DNA of 64,000 nucleotides from Lichina pygmaea (taxonomy: Eukaryota > Ascomycota > Lichinomycetes > Lichinales > Lichinaceae): assembly GCA_963422465.1 (NCBI GenBank), contig OY730175.1, positions 62,001 to 126,000 of the forward strand. Direction: 5' to 3'. Shown piece by piece: positions 54,525 through 64,000 of this stretch (the first letter of the stretch is position 1; every line of letters starts with the position of its first letter). The notes beneath the pieces were generated by a model. That model had not been told where the DNA came from, did no database searches, and saw only the letters and a program-made list of their open reading frames with translations. A program made the translations under genes and the position numbers.

Positions 54525-56941
54525 CCTTTCCTTTTTGCTTCGGCTTCGGGCTCGACGGTTCCAATCAGCGGCGTCGGCCGGCAGCCACCAGCGTCATGTC
54601 GTCGTCGTCACCGAGGTCGTCGTCGTCGTCGCCGTGGTCACGGTCTGTGTTTTTGTGGGGAACCGGACGGGCAGGACGGGCAGGACGGGCTGGCGATGGA
54701 TTAAAAGGAAGGCGCGAGCCCGGGCGATCGGTCGGCGACGGCAGGCGAGGCGGTCAAGGCAGCCGATTGCGTTGACCGCACCGCGCAAGCAGTCGCTCGA
54801 ACCGGCAAGTAGTCTAGATCGACCTCGGTTTTGGCCGGTCGAGCCGGTCTTGGTGCAGCCGCCGTAGCGACCTGATGCTTCTTCGTCCTCCTGCTCGCAA
54901 TCTTCAGCTGTAGTTACGTGGAACCGAAGCTCGAACAAGCCTCAGACACTCGTACAAATGTACGCATGTACGTGCGTACGTGCGTACGAGTACGTACGAG
55001 TACGTACATACGCTTACTGCACCTGGGAAGAGCAGCCCTTCCGAGGATGGTTGTTTGGCTGGACTAAAAGGGTTCAGGCCAAGATTGGCAGGAGCAGCGT
55101 GAGACGTGATGTGGAAACGACGGTGACTCGCGTCGGTGTCCGAACAGACAGCCGGGTGTTGTCGTGTGTCGTCGCCGCGACCGACGACACCGCGCACCTC
55201 GTGGTGCGCACCCCCGTGCCCCCCCTTGGATAATCTGATCCCCCCCCCTCCCTCTTTCCCCTCTCCTCGCCGTCTCCCCCATTTGGAAGCGATGCGCGAT
55301 TCCGTGTGGATATCCCCCCATCCCCATCGGCGCCAATGGCCAAGTCAGCTGCCGAGGAGGATGGGACGATTCTGCGCCCGTACCGGTACTCAAAGCCAGC
55401 TGCAGCACGCCCGCTCGCAGTCGTACCGGTACTCGTACGGCGCGCTCGGCCGACTTGGCCGGCCCGGATGAGACTCCTCGTCCCACGACCTTCGCTCGGT
55501 ACGAGGTCACGCCGAGGCGCCGACGAACGACAGACGAGAAGACCGCGCTGGAGGGCCAAGAGCCGACAGTCGAAAAAAAAAAAAAAAAAGACAAAATGCT
55601 GCAGAAGCGCCGGCTGGCCGTACTGGTGGACAGCAAGCCGCACCTGCGCACGCACGTACGGACGAGGACGTACGAGGTGGTACCCGCCGGCGCAGGTGCC
55701 GGCCTGCGATGGACAGGGGGTGCCGTTGGTGGCGCCCGAAGCTGTCCTAGTTCGATGCAGGTCAGTCGAAGATGAGGAGAAACGCTAGACCTGACATGTA
55801 CGTGCAGAAGGGTACAGAAGTACGTTCCGCATGGAGCTCCGTCTCGACTCGGATCAGATACACCCACTTGGGCGCTCTCGAGATTGCCTCGGCCGACAGA
55901 GCACCCATGCTCCCGAAAGCCGGCAGCTGTCTGGAGTGGCTGTCTGCTGCAGGAGCATTGTCCTTCGCTGCCGCCGCCGCCGTCGCAGACGCTTGCCCGT
56001 CCAAGTTCGGTCGCCGCATGGCATCCGTTGCTTGGGGAGACGGAGGCGAAGACCGCCTCCGTGGCAGTTCTGGAGCCAAGGCAGACTCGCTGAGCTGACC
56101 AGGTTCCCCTTGAGCAATCGAGAGGCCTGTTGGCGTGACAGGCCTCACGTGCCCTGTTACGGTCAGGCGATGAGCCCTCGGGCTCCGGGAGCGCATAGGC
56201 GAAATAAACAAGTGGAGTTCTTGCGTCGTGGAGAGCGGTGTACTACCACCTGCAGGAATTCGCCCGGGTCGCCGTTCCGGTATGGCCGCTGGCCTAGTAC
56301 CTTTCTGGAACCCGCGCCAGTGAGACGGTGCATGCATGATCCCAGTCGATCATCGGCGCTATCGGCCTGGAGAGTCGAAATCTACGAAGGTATGATAGCG
56401 ATAGCAAGCAATTGCTACCGTCGGAGCCGTCTTTCATTCTACGAGAGCTCTCTCCGTCTCTCCCAGCTGTTGTTGCGAGACGATGCTGCAGCAGCAGCAG
56501 CTTCCCCTGTCAAGATCGCCCGTATTCGCGACGGATCACTGCATGCAGCCGTTTGGACAGACGTCTCTCAAGTCCCTTCGCCCGGGAGGGGCGAGTCGGG
56601 AGGCGATGACGCAGAGCAGCAGCAAGGGTGCAGTGCCGCAGAGCATTTGCCGCGCATTGGCCTCCACCTTGATCTGCGTCCGGAGCAAGACCAGGGCTTG
56701 CCTCGGACGTCCTTGCCGAGAGATCCTTGTGCGGTACGTACGTACGAGGCTGCAGTGGGATCAGTACCCGTACGCCCTCTGCTGTTCACAACGTCATCTC
56801 AGGCCGCAGCTTGAACCACGGCACTCGACCACGAGGTGCTTCATGGATCCCAGCAGCAGCAATTGGTGTCGCTCGCGGAGGCTGCTTCTTTCATGGTTGC
56901 TTGATGGCAAGCTGTTTCTCCGTGGATACCGTACATACGTA
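54525..56941. other. Intergenic with dense GTAC clusters
   Basis: 2.4 kb. Contains the zinc-finger gene promoter, GTAC clusters at 54951-55012, 55379-55440, 55652-55690, 55797-55832 and 56733-56775, an A run of about 16 (55565-55580) and C-rich tracts (55215-55255). A 191-aa minus ORF (55762-56337, ATG-led) has no recognised motif and I do not call it a gene. Confidence 0.5.
54951..55012. repeat. GTAC cluster upstream of the zinc-finger gene
   Basis: About a dozen GTAC/CGTACG cores in 62 bp, mostly GTACGTGC and GAGTACGTAC variants. Confidence 0.85.
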
Positions 56942-58545
56942 CGGAAGCCGGCGACAAAAGTATTCGCAATCCCTCCAAAAAGTGATGAGACTGGAGATCA
57001 CCACCTAAATCTGCAACCGACACCACCCACATCACTGACACCATGGGTAGCAAAGCCATCAGCATCTCGCAGAAAGCACGTGTATTTGCTCTTCTTGAGG
57101 AGGGTGTCCCTGTGAATCATATCACCAACCTCACAGGTCTTTCTTTTAGCACTATCTATCGAATTCGTCAACTTGCGTGCGAGTGTGGCTACAATCCAGT
57201 CACCAATGCAGTCTTCCAGGACGAGTTCTTCAAGGACGCTCCACGAACCGGTCGACCGAAAGCTCTAAATAAGCAGCAGACTAAAGATCTTCTTGACCTA
57301 GTCAGGAAGGATTATCATGGACGAGAAATGTCTGCTCTTGACATCAGCTACGAGTTTCCGGTGTCTGCTTGTACGGTCCAGCAAATCCTTTGTCGCAATT
57401 GTTTCCAAAAGCTCAAGGCAACATGGAAGCCTATCCTATCTCCAGCAATAAAAGCTGCTTGATTGCAGTTTACGATAGAACACAAAGATAAGACCCTAGA
57501 AGACTGGAAGAATGTGATATAGACAGATAAGACAGGAGTTATTCTAGGTCATCAACAGGGTGGGACTTGACTCTGGCGGACACTGGAAGAACACTACGAC
57601 AAGACAGTTATTCAGCAGCGCTGGAAAGGGGTTACAGAGTTCATGTTCTGGGGATCTTCCTTGTACAACAAGAAAGGACTATGCCATATCTGGAGACCAG
57701 AGACTGCACAAGAAAAGAAGACTGCAGAGAAAGAGCTAGCTGAGATGAACACTACTTGAGGATCTGAGTGTCGAGCACAGTAGGAGATTGTGACTGGGGT
57801 CCAACGTCTAGGTCTACGCAACAAGCCAGGCAAAGCACCAGTCTGGAAGTTCACAAAACAGACTGGCAAGCTTGTACAACAAGCTAAAGCAGGAGGAATT
57901 GACTGGTATCGATATGGGCAAGTTATTCTGATGGGAAAGCTTCTTCCTTTTGCTCAGGAGTGCAAGCAATCTTGTCCTAACACAATTGTCCAAGAAGACA
58001 AGACCCCCCACACACACACCATTCTCAGAAGGCAATCTATTCCAGCTACAGTGTTCAGCAATTGCTATAGCCAGGCAGCTCCCCTGATCTTAATGCTATC
58101 AAGCCATGCTGGCCTTTTCTGAAGCGTACGACAACAAAGTTCTGTGCACCAAGGACAAGAGATGAGATGACAAAGGCATGGCTGAAGGCTTGGAGGGAGC
58201 TGGATCAGTCTTGGATTCAGTGGTGGATTGAGCGGATTCCTCACCATATTCAGCAGATTATCACACTGGAAGGTGGTAACAAGTATCGTGAGACTTGAGG
58301 ACCTGAGGATATACTGGTGCCAGAAGAAGAAGAAGAGGAGGAGGAGGAGGAGCAGCAGAGTGACGAGAGCTCAGATTGGGAAGACGACTAGTCGCAAGAC
58401 TCAAGACTGGAAGATTCTGGTGGTGGAGAAGGGGAACAGTAACAATAGCGATGGGGACTCAGATTGGGAGGAGAAATGCGGGGTGTCTCGCGACTTTTGT
58501 TGCCCCCATACAAATCATTGCGAATACTTTTGTCGCCGGCTTCCG
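56942..58545 (+). mobile_element. Tc1/mariner-type transposon (1,604 bp) with perfect TIRs
   Basis: Terminal inverted repeats of at least 29 bp match perfectly (56942-56970, starting CGGAAGCCGGCGAC; 58517-58545). The target TA is present on both sides (56940-56941 and 58546-58547). The flanks extend the symmetry: GTACATACG to the left and CGTATGTAC to the right, so the unoccupied site was the 20-bp palindrome GTACATACGTACGTATGTAC. Inside is one transposase-like coding region on the plus strand, now broken. TIR identity suggests recent movement, possibly by a helper in trans. Confidence 0.92.
57043..58390 (+). pseudogene. Tc1-type transposase (broken)
   Basis: The ATG at 57043 opens 139 codons: an HTH (NHITNLTGLSFSTIYRIRQL), CGYNPVTN, GRPKALNKQQTKDLLDLV, then a stop at 57460-57462. 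Homology continues in plus frames with further stops (TAG at about 57520, TGA near 57568 and 57760) and at least one frame change near 58050-58080. DDE region: DKTGVILGH (first Asp, about 57527), NTIVQEDK (second Asp, about 57978-58000), PDLNAIKPCWPFLK (about 58085-58125), where the usual catalytic Glu of the PDLNPIE motif is Lys. The C-terminus has WWIERIPHHIQQIITLEGG. No longer functional. Confidence 0.85.
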
Positions 58546-59715
58546 TACGTATGTACATGCCATCTGGCCGTTGACAGGAGACCGTCACGTCGAACCAGTG
58601 GCGGTGGTACCTCGCTATCCTTTGCTTCTCGACGAGATGGCAACGCGAAGCAGTGGCCATGCGTGCCATGGTATGCCTGGCAGATTTGATTCCCTGGCTA
58701 CAGTAGCAGCTACGAGCAAGGTGGCCATCGGCAAGGACTTTTCGCTGCTGTGGGCAGCCCGGAACGAAGTGATGGCGTCGCCACGATGATACCTCGGGCG
58801 TTGCCCCCCCTGGCCATCCGTCATTCTGTCGACGGTTCCCTGCGTGGCGCCGACGGTGGCAGCATGCCGCACGTGGCAGGGACGAGAGAAGAGAAGAAGG
58901 GAGATTGGAGACGAGAAGTGAGGCACGACCGGTCATCTCCTTTATAGCGTGCAGTGGACTTGACCTAGTTGCCGACCTCCACTTCTTGACAGCATGACCT
59001 GACCAACAAGACCGTCGTGACCTCTGTCCCTGTTGCCGTAGCCTTCGGCGTGATCGTTCTTGCCAGCTGCCGTCACCGATGCTCGCTGTGTCTTCGACCC
59101 AAGCCCGGTCCAGCCCTTCCTTTGTCTCCTTGAGCACTTGCAGCCTCTGCCAATGCGCTTCGTCTTCGACCTGCCTCTTCCGGCGGCGTCGGCTGGCGCG
59201 GCCACATCCTCCCATGATCGGAGAGCCTGCTCTCTCCTTGTTCGCCGTCTTGGACAGCACGGAGGCGTTATCCTCTTCGAAGAGCATAGACGAAGAAGAT
59301 TCTGCCAGAGAAAAGGATATTCCTGCTGCTCCCTTCAGTACCCCGGCCTTCAGTACCCCGGGGACATGCCAGAGCTCCTCCCAGACTTGGATGAGCAGAG
59401 GCTACGCCATCGGCGGGCCTGGACCGAAGATCTATCCCAGACCATTGCTCTCGATCGGTCGTCCTCGTCGGCGGCCACGTCGTCAATCTCACCTCAGCCC
59501 CACGGCGCTCGAGGTCCAGCCCGATGACAGCTCGCACGATGCCGTCCGCTGGCAACGATGTAAGCCGTTCCAAGTAGATTTCTGCGCTGCTGCGGACTTG
59601 ATACCTTCCACTGCCACCGAGAGATGTCCTTCCTCGGGGCTGGTGGTAAGATGCACCGGGACTGTCTTTCAAGAGCTACCAACAAATGCTCTGGTGGGTC
59701 ATGACACAGATAGAA

Positions 59716-59760
<45 letters not shown>
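59716..59760. repeat. (CA)n(TA)n compound microsatellite
   Basis: About 14 CA units followed by about 9 TA units. Confidence 0.95.
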
Positions 59761-60187
59761 CAAGCATAACTCTGCATTCTCTGACTTGGATTCAGACTAC
59801 TTTCTTCCAGGAGGAGGGAAGGGAGGCGGGGGGATGCTATACTACTCCATCATATACCCACCCATCCCCTAGAGCTCTCCAGCTCATCTGAAGAAGCCAG
59901 CCAGCGATCAGCTTGCTCCTCATGACGGTAGGTTCTCTCCCCTGCCGTGCCCCAAGGCAGACAATCAAATGGTACACCATACTTGACCGGGGCATGTTGA
60001 CCAGGGCATGTTGACCAGGGCAATGTTCAACCGTGAGCATCCGCAGCAGCATAGCAAATGAACAATCAGAACGGTGTTGATGTGGCCAACGTTGACCTAG
60101 ACCAATACATCTTACCGGGCTCAGATCTGGTCTGCCAGCTCTGACGAGTCGGACTACATAGATCGCATCGCAGGGTTTTGTTTGCAG

Positions 60188-60229
60188 CTGCGGCTGCAGC
60201 TGCAGCAGCAGCAGCAGCAGCAGCAGCAG
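60188..60229. repeat. (CAG)n tract
   Basis: CAGCTG units grading into about nine pure CAG copies; noncoding as far as I can see. Confidence 0.9.
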
Positions 60230-60742
60230 GGACGTGACAGCAAAGTAGTCGCTCCTGAAGATGTCAACTGAATTGGACTACCGTAGATGGACAATATTTG
60301 AGGGTGAATGATACAGGATGATGGAGCCTGGTTCTTGCTTGCAGAAAACAAAAGGTAGATTTGGATGGGAGCTTTGAACACCCTCCCTGGCGATCGAGAT
60401 GGTATGTTTCTGTGCGAACAGTGATACATTGCTTCGATCGAGTGGAGTACGGCAGTACGTCTTGCTGGGCCCGAAAGTACTGTGATTCATCTGAGACTGG
60501 ATCCTGTTGAAAAGAAGCAACATGATTTCCCTCAAGCGTCATGTGGTTCAAGTTGATGGTAACCAAGGCTTTTGGTGCCGTGTAGCTCCGAAATCAGATC
60601 TGAGAGTGATCTATCAATGTTGTACACCGAGGGGGTGTGACAACCCGCATGCGCCCTTGCTCTTGTTCGACATGGCCGCCGTGGTCGGATGATTGGACAG
60701 AGCAGATGACCGATCGAACATCCTGTCGTTTCCCCTCTCGAT

Positions 60743-63566
60743 TCAGCTCATCTGCTCGAACCTCTCCTTCGCCTTGTCCTTGGTGCGCTCCAGGAACTGC
60801 CCGTAGCTGCTGCTGGTGTTGCGGCTGGCCTCGTCGACGGCGTCCCCGAGCTTGCCGCCTTCGGCCCCGAGGCCCACGCCCTGCACGTAGAGATCCGTCG
60901 CGACGGGCGCGACCATGCCCGTGCCCTGCGCCCCGAGCCCCTCGCCGGCCGTCCAGCCCATCTTCCCCAGCAGCGCGGCGCCCTTCGATGGCACCGCTCT
61001 TTCTTCGTCGCCGGCCGTCTCCGTCGCGGCATCCTTTGCCGCCTGCGGCTCGCGGGACTCTGGCGCCGGCCGCCGTGGCTGTTGGTATGTCGCCCGCCGC
61101 TCCTTGGCCCGATCGCGGTATGCGCCTGCACCCTCCAACGTCTCGATTCCGGCTTTGGCTAGCCGTTCGAGCCCCCTGGTCCTGCTTTGCTCGTCGGTCA
61201 AGTTATCACGATGCAGTTGGCTCAGTCGCTCGTGCCGGTTCATCTCGGCTTCGGACTTGAACCGCCTTGCACACAATAGGCAGCACGTCCTCGACGCATC
61301 TCCGAACGACTGCGCTGGCGGACCATCCTCCGACGCTGGAGTCGCCTTCGCACGTTTCTTCGCCTGCCTCGAGTTGTCGGACGTCCCTTGATCGGAATCG
61401 TCGGCCTTCATGCCGTGCAGTTCGGCATGGCGGTTTCTCCAAAAGTCCAAATGAGCCGGGACCGTCTAGATGCCGATTGAGCGCGGACCTTGGTGGGCAT
61501 ATGGGCGTCCCGAGACCACGAACCTTTTTGTTGCTCGAAGACGCGCCGGCTTCGGCCTTGCGTTTCTTTGCTTTACCCTCGCCGTCTTTCGGCTGCTTCG
61601 CAAGACCCTCGTCCGCCGCTGCGACATTGCCTCGAGGCCGTCCTCCCGAGGAAGATCGACCTTTTCGCGGGTTACTCAAACGGTCATCGTCGCTGTTCAG
61701 CATGAACTCGGAGACATAGGCGTCCTGGTCCCAATACGCGAGTCTCATCGAAGGGTTGTTGAACGGACTGAAGGTGTATCTGTCCGACGCCGAGCCGCGA
61801 CCGGAGACGGGGACGAAGACGCCCGTATGGATGAAGCTAAGCAGGACGGGCTTCGACGAGATGGTGAACTTCTCCATCGAGTTGAACTTGGCCAGAGCGG
61901 CTTGAGAATCCTGAAGGGCGCTGTCAGACGAGAGGACTCGAAGCCAAACGACGACCTGGGCCTGCTCACCTCAACAGAAGCATATTCGACGAAGCCGTAG
62001 CGCCAGCTCTCGTCCGTCTTGCGATCCCTGATCATGAGGACGCGTCTCAGGCTGCCTTCACGCGCGCCGAGGTTGGCTCCCGACGTCGTCGATGAGACCT
62101 TGGTCCCGGCCTTCTTCGCGGTCGGGATCGCGGCTGGCTGCTCAGAGCAGGAGCTGGACTTGTAGAGCTTCGCCGCACCCTTGGCCAGCAGCTGGGCCGT
62201 CACCGAGCCCTCGAGGCCGCGGAAGAGAAGAAACTGCGAGGCGGCCCCATCGGGCGAGACGTCACTGTCGCCCGTATTGGTATATAGGTAGGGTTTGGCA
62301 TCTGCGGGTACGGCATCTGGAGTGCAGTGAGTACTCTCTCGGCCCAGGTCCCGCCGCGTCGACTCACCGGCTCGATGACTCTGGCAACTGCGGCATTCGT
62401 TTCGGCGAGCGTAGTTGGCAAAGGAGCACTAAAGAGAGATGAGCAGGGATTGGGAAGAACTTTGCTTCGTCGGACCTACCACCTGACAGGTCCACTCTTC
62501 GTCCAGCCGGCTAGGACGCTCGCGATCGTCTTTCTCGCGGCAGAACGATACACGGACCTTGGTCGCCTGATCGCTCCGAGAACCCTTCCTATTAGTCCCG
62601 CCGTTGCCGTAAAGGTAGATGGAAGGGTATGCCCGCTCGAGAAAAGCTGTTGCTGCCTCGACGGAGGCAAAATGCAAGAACCCGAATTGACGAGAGGCCC
62701 CTGGCACCAGACTTTCGGTAAATGTTCGTCAGGCTGGCCACGGTCCGAGAGAGCGCCTACCCGTCTGTCGATCTTTGATGACCCTGACATCCTCCAGCCC
62801 TTCGACGTGGTATCCTTGGTGCAGTTCTTCCGTGATCTGTGGTCCTTCGATGCGTTGGCCCGTCCGGCCAAACCCTACGCCTTAGCCACAGTATTCCAAC
62901 AGCGCACGGTCGCGGACACTTAGGCTGCATGCTGCTGCCCCAAGCGATCGAAAACTGAAAGGTGGAACGGGGTGGTGTCCAACGTCGTTAGAATCCATAT
63001 CGGGCGGTAAGCCCTCCATGATCACGTCCCTGCTTGGCGAGCCTCCATAGTATGGCGACGAGCTCCGGTGTCGAGCCCGGCTCACGCTGCGGCTTTGGCT
63101 TCGGCTTCGGCTGTCGTAGCCGTAAGAGCGGTGGTGGTCTTCTCGGTCCCAGTCTCGGTATCGGCCGCGGCGACCCCTCCCCGACGAAGGAGATCGAGCG
63201 CGTCGTTGAACGTCGCGATCTCGGCTGTGGTTTCGTGCACGGTCCTGATCACGACGGGCATCCCAGTCCCGATAATAGCCTCTGCTGTCATCGTCGCTGC
63301 CAGGACGTCGGCGATCCCGGTAGAGGTCTTCCTCCAGCAAGATAGCGCATTAGCCAAAGCCAAGCCTCCGAGAATCACTCGTCTCAGTCCTGATTACCAT
63401 GAGGCGGAGAATAACGCCTTGGCGACGGTGGGCTTCGACGGTCAAGGTCCGGCTGAGGGCGTCGGCTGTCGCGGTAGGATGCTCTTCCAAAGTCACTCTG
63501 AGCAGTGGGATATCGATGATGATCCCCGGAGGACTCCCGGCCAACTTGCGGCCTGTACGATGACAT
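60743..63566 (-). CDS. RBM5/RBM10-like RNA-binding splicing factor (RRM, RanBP2 zinc finger, G-patch)
   Basis: Proposed CDS complement(join(60743-61465, 61524-61910, 61970-62316, 62368-62428, 62480-62700, 62761-62836, 62984-63327, 63398-63566)), 775 aa. All phases agree. Order: Arg/Ser/Asp-rich N-terminus; RRM1 (VIMEGLPPDM, YHVEGLEDVRVIKD, RQFGFLHFASVEAATAFL) spread over three exons; RanBP2-type zinc finger WTCQVCSFANYARRNECRSC; RRM2-like region (FLLFRGLEGSV, RRVLMIRDRKTDESWRYGFVEYAS); an OCRE-like SDRYTFSPFNNPSMRLAYWDQ stretch; a Lys-rich linker; TVPAHLDFWRNRHAELHG; a C2H2 finger CCLLCARRFKSEAEMNRHERL; a G-patch (ALLGKMGWTAGEGLGAQG). The order matches metazoan RBM5/RBM10. Expected to act in the nucleus in spliceosome A-complex function. 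Divergent with the MoaE gene. Confidence 0.92.
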
Positions 63567-63870
63567 TTTGAACGGACAGGAAAGGTCTGGAGGACGTCTA
63601 ACGTATCTGGCCCGACTGGTAGCTTCAAGTGTGGCTGATCTACGGGTAGGGGCAGGCCCATGATTACTAATCAACGTCAGCTGTACCGTGCCGGAGGCCT
63701 TGCTTATCTAAGCTACCGTACCGTATTTTGTACTTGGTACGAGAAGACTACTCGTACATACTGTACTCCGTACGTACGTAGTACTCTCACTGCTCTCACG
63801 ACATAAACACTGACATTTCGTCGCTATAAAAACCGTCAACAGTCTTACACTACGTATATAGAAAGCCGCC
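63567..63870. promoter_or_regulatory. Divergent promoter with GTAC cluster and TATA box
   Basis: 304 bp between the RBM5-like ATG (63566, minus) and the MoaE ATG (63871, plus). 63713-63784 contains about nine GTAC cores, including CCGTACGTACGTAGTAC. TATAAAAA at 63825-63832 faces the MoaE gene about 40 bp from its ATG, so the leader would be very short if this box is used. Confidence 0.6.
63713..63784. repeat. GTAC cluster in the divergent promoter
   Basis: Nine or so GTAC cores in 72 bp, between two housekeeping genes. Confidence 0.85.
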
Positions 63871-64000
63871 ATGGCCGTCGATGACTTGGTCAAGCAGGAG
63901 GGTCCCATTCACGTCTCGTTGACGAACAGCCCGCTGGACATCCTTGGAACCATGGACCGAGTTCGAAGTCCCAAGGCCGGCGCCATCGTGATGTTTGCCG
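63871..64000 (+). CDS. cnxH: Molybdopterin synthase catalytic (large) subunit, MoaE/MOCS2B, 5' part
   Basis: 43 codons before the window ends: MAVDDLVKQEGPIHVSLTNS, then PLDILGTMDRVRSPKAGAIVMFA. The IHVSLT...LDI..MDRVRSPKAGAIV pattern is diagnostic of the MoaE N-terminus. The protein joins MoaD to convert precursor Z (cPMP) to molybdopterin, needed by nitrate reductase and xanthine dehydrogenase. The name cnxH follows the Aspergillus gene and is by homology. No intron within the visible part. Confidence 0.9.
   Translation, partial: MAVDDLVKQEGPIHVSLTNSPLDILGTMDRVRSPKAGAIVMFA

Larger units (their letters stand above)
58546..60742. other. Intergenic, no supported gene
   Basis: 2.2 kb. Long ORFs on both strands (58388-59287 minus, 59079-59891 plus) overlap one another, run through the Tc1 TIR or a dinucleotide repeat, and lack motifs. 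Simple repeats: (CA)n(TA)n at 59716-59760 and CAG/CTG at 60188-60229. A triplicate TTGACCNGGGCATG word lies near 59982-60020. Confidence 0.5.

Noticed and set aside
55762-56337. 191-aa minus-strand ORF with ATG
   Set aside because: No motif, Ala/Ser/Pro-rich, overlapped by plus ORFs of similar length; may be a gene but I cannot support it.
58388-59891. Long ORFs 58388-59287 (minus) and 59079-59891 (plus)
   Set aside because: One runs into the Tc1 TIR, the other through a CA/TA microsatellite; they overlap each other and lack domains.

Overview
The window reads as nuclear DNA of a filamentous ascomycete (Pezizomycotina, Sordariomycete-like by gene content; species not determined). The evidence is short GT-AG introns, a PalI/Rim9 pH-sensing protein, an Aim11 protein, a Zn2Cys6 regulator, a Tad1-like LINE, Fot1/pogo and Tc1 DNA transposons, and repeat copies that differ mostly by C-to-T and G-to-A transitions, as repeat-induced point mutation (RIP) would leave. 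The DNA has two compartments: AT-rich blocks of nested transposons and GC-rich blocks holding host genes with simple repeats. Layout: 1-6400 is a transposon block: a Tad1-like LINE inside a minus-strand Gypsy chromovirus, itself inside a pogo/Fot1 remnant. 6400-12420 is a gene island with a two-domain fasciclin protein (7750-9055), a solo LTR (9747-9938) and an acetyl-CoA transporter (10182-12416, minus). 12420-18640 is mixed: LINE and Gypsy scraps, a kinase-like gene (15884-16879, minus) and a complete gag-only Copia-type element (17185-18631) with identical LTRs. 18700-33420 is a large nest: outward-facing pogo ends flank chromovirus 2 (19587-32545, target duplication TCACC), which contains chromovirus 3 (21325-27867, target duplication TTTGT) and a small LINE tail. 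33420-36120 holds a degraded fungal gene, an unrecognised GC-rich stretch, a LINE tail and a tRNA-like sequence. 36139-42525 is a compact host island: an ABC1/UbiB-type kinase, AIM11 and palI. 43189-43879 and 56942-58545 are Tc1-type copies. 46466-64000 carries a Zn2Cys6 regulator, a zinc-finger protein related to RBR proteins, an eight-exon RBM5-like splicing factor, and the start of molybdopterin synthase large subunit. The host genes are housekeeping or regulatory, do not form a visible cluster, and are each separately promoted; two pairs are divergent (ABC1/AIM11 and RBM5-like/MoaE). The most unusual features are (i) many GTAC/TACGTA palindromic clusters in the intergenic GC-rich DNA, one of which was hit at its exact centre by a Tc1 transposon; (ii) an extra zinc-finger-like ORF antisense to gag-pol, just inside the 3' LTR, kept in both chromoviruses that show this region; (iii) two LTR variants of that family with different tandem-repeat modules in U3; and (iv) the gag-only LTR element. 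I found no CRISPR array, no operon-like system and no clear novel biochemical system. Exon boundaries were set by hand from splice motifs, reading phase and family resemblance.
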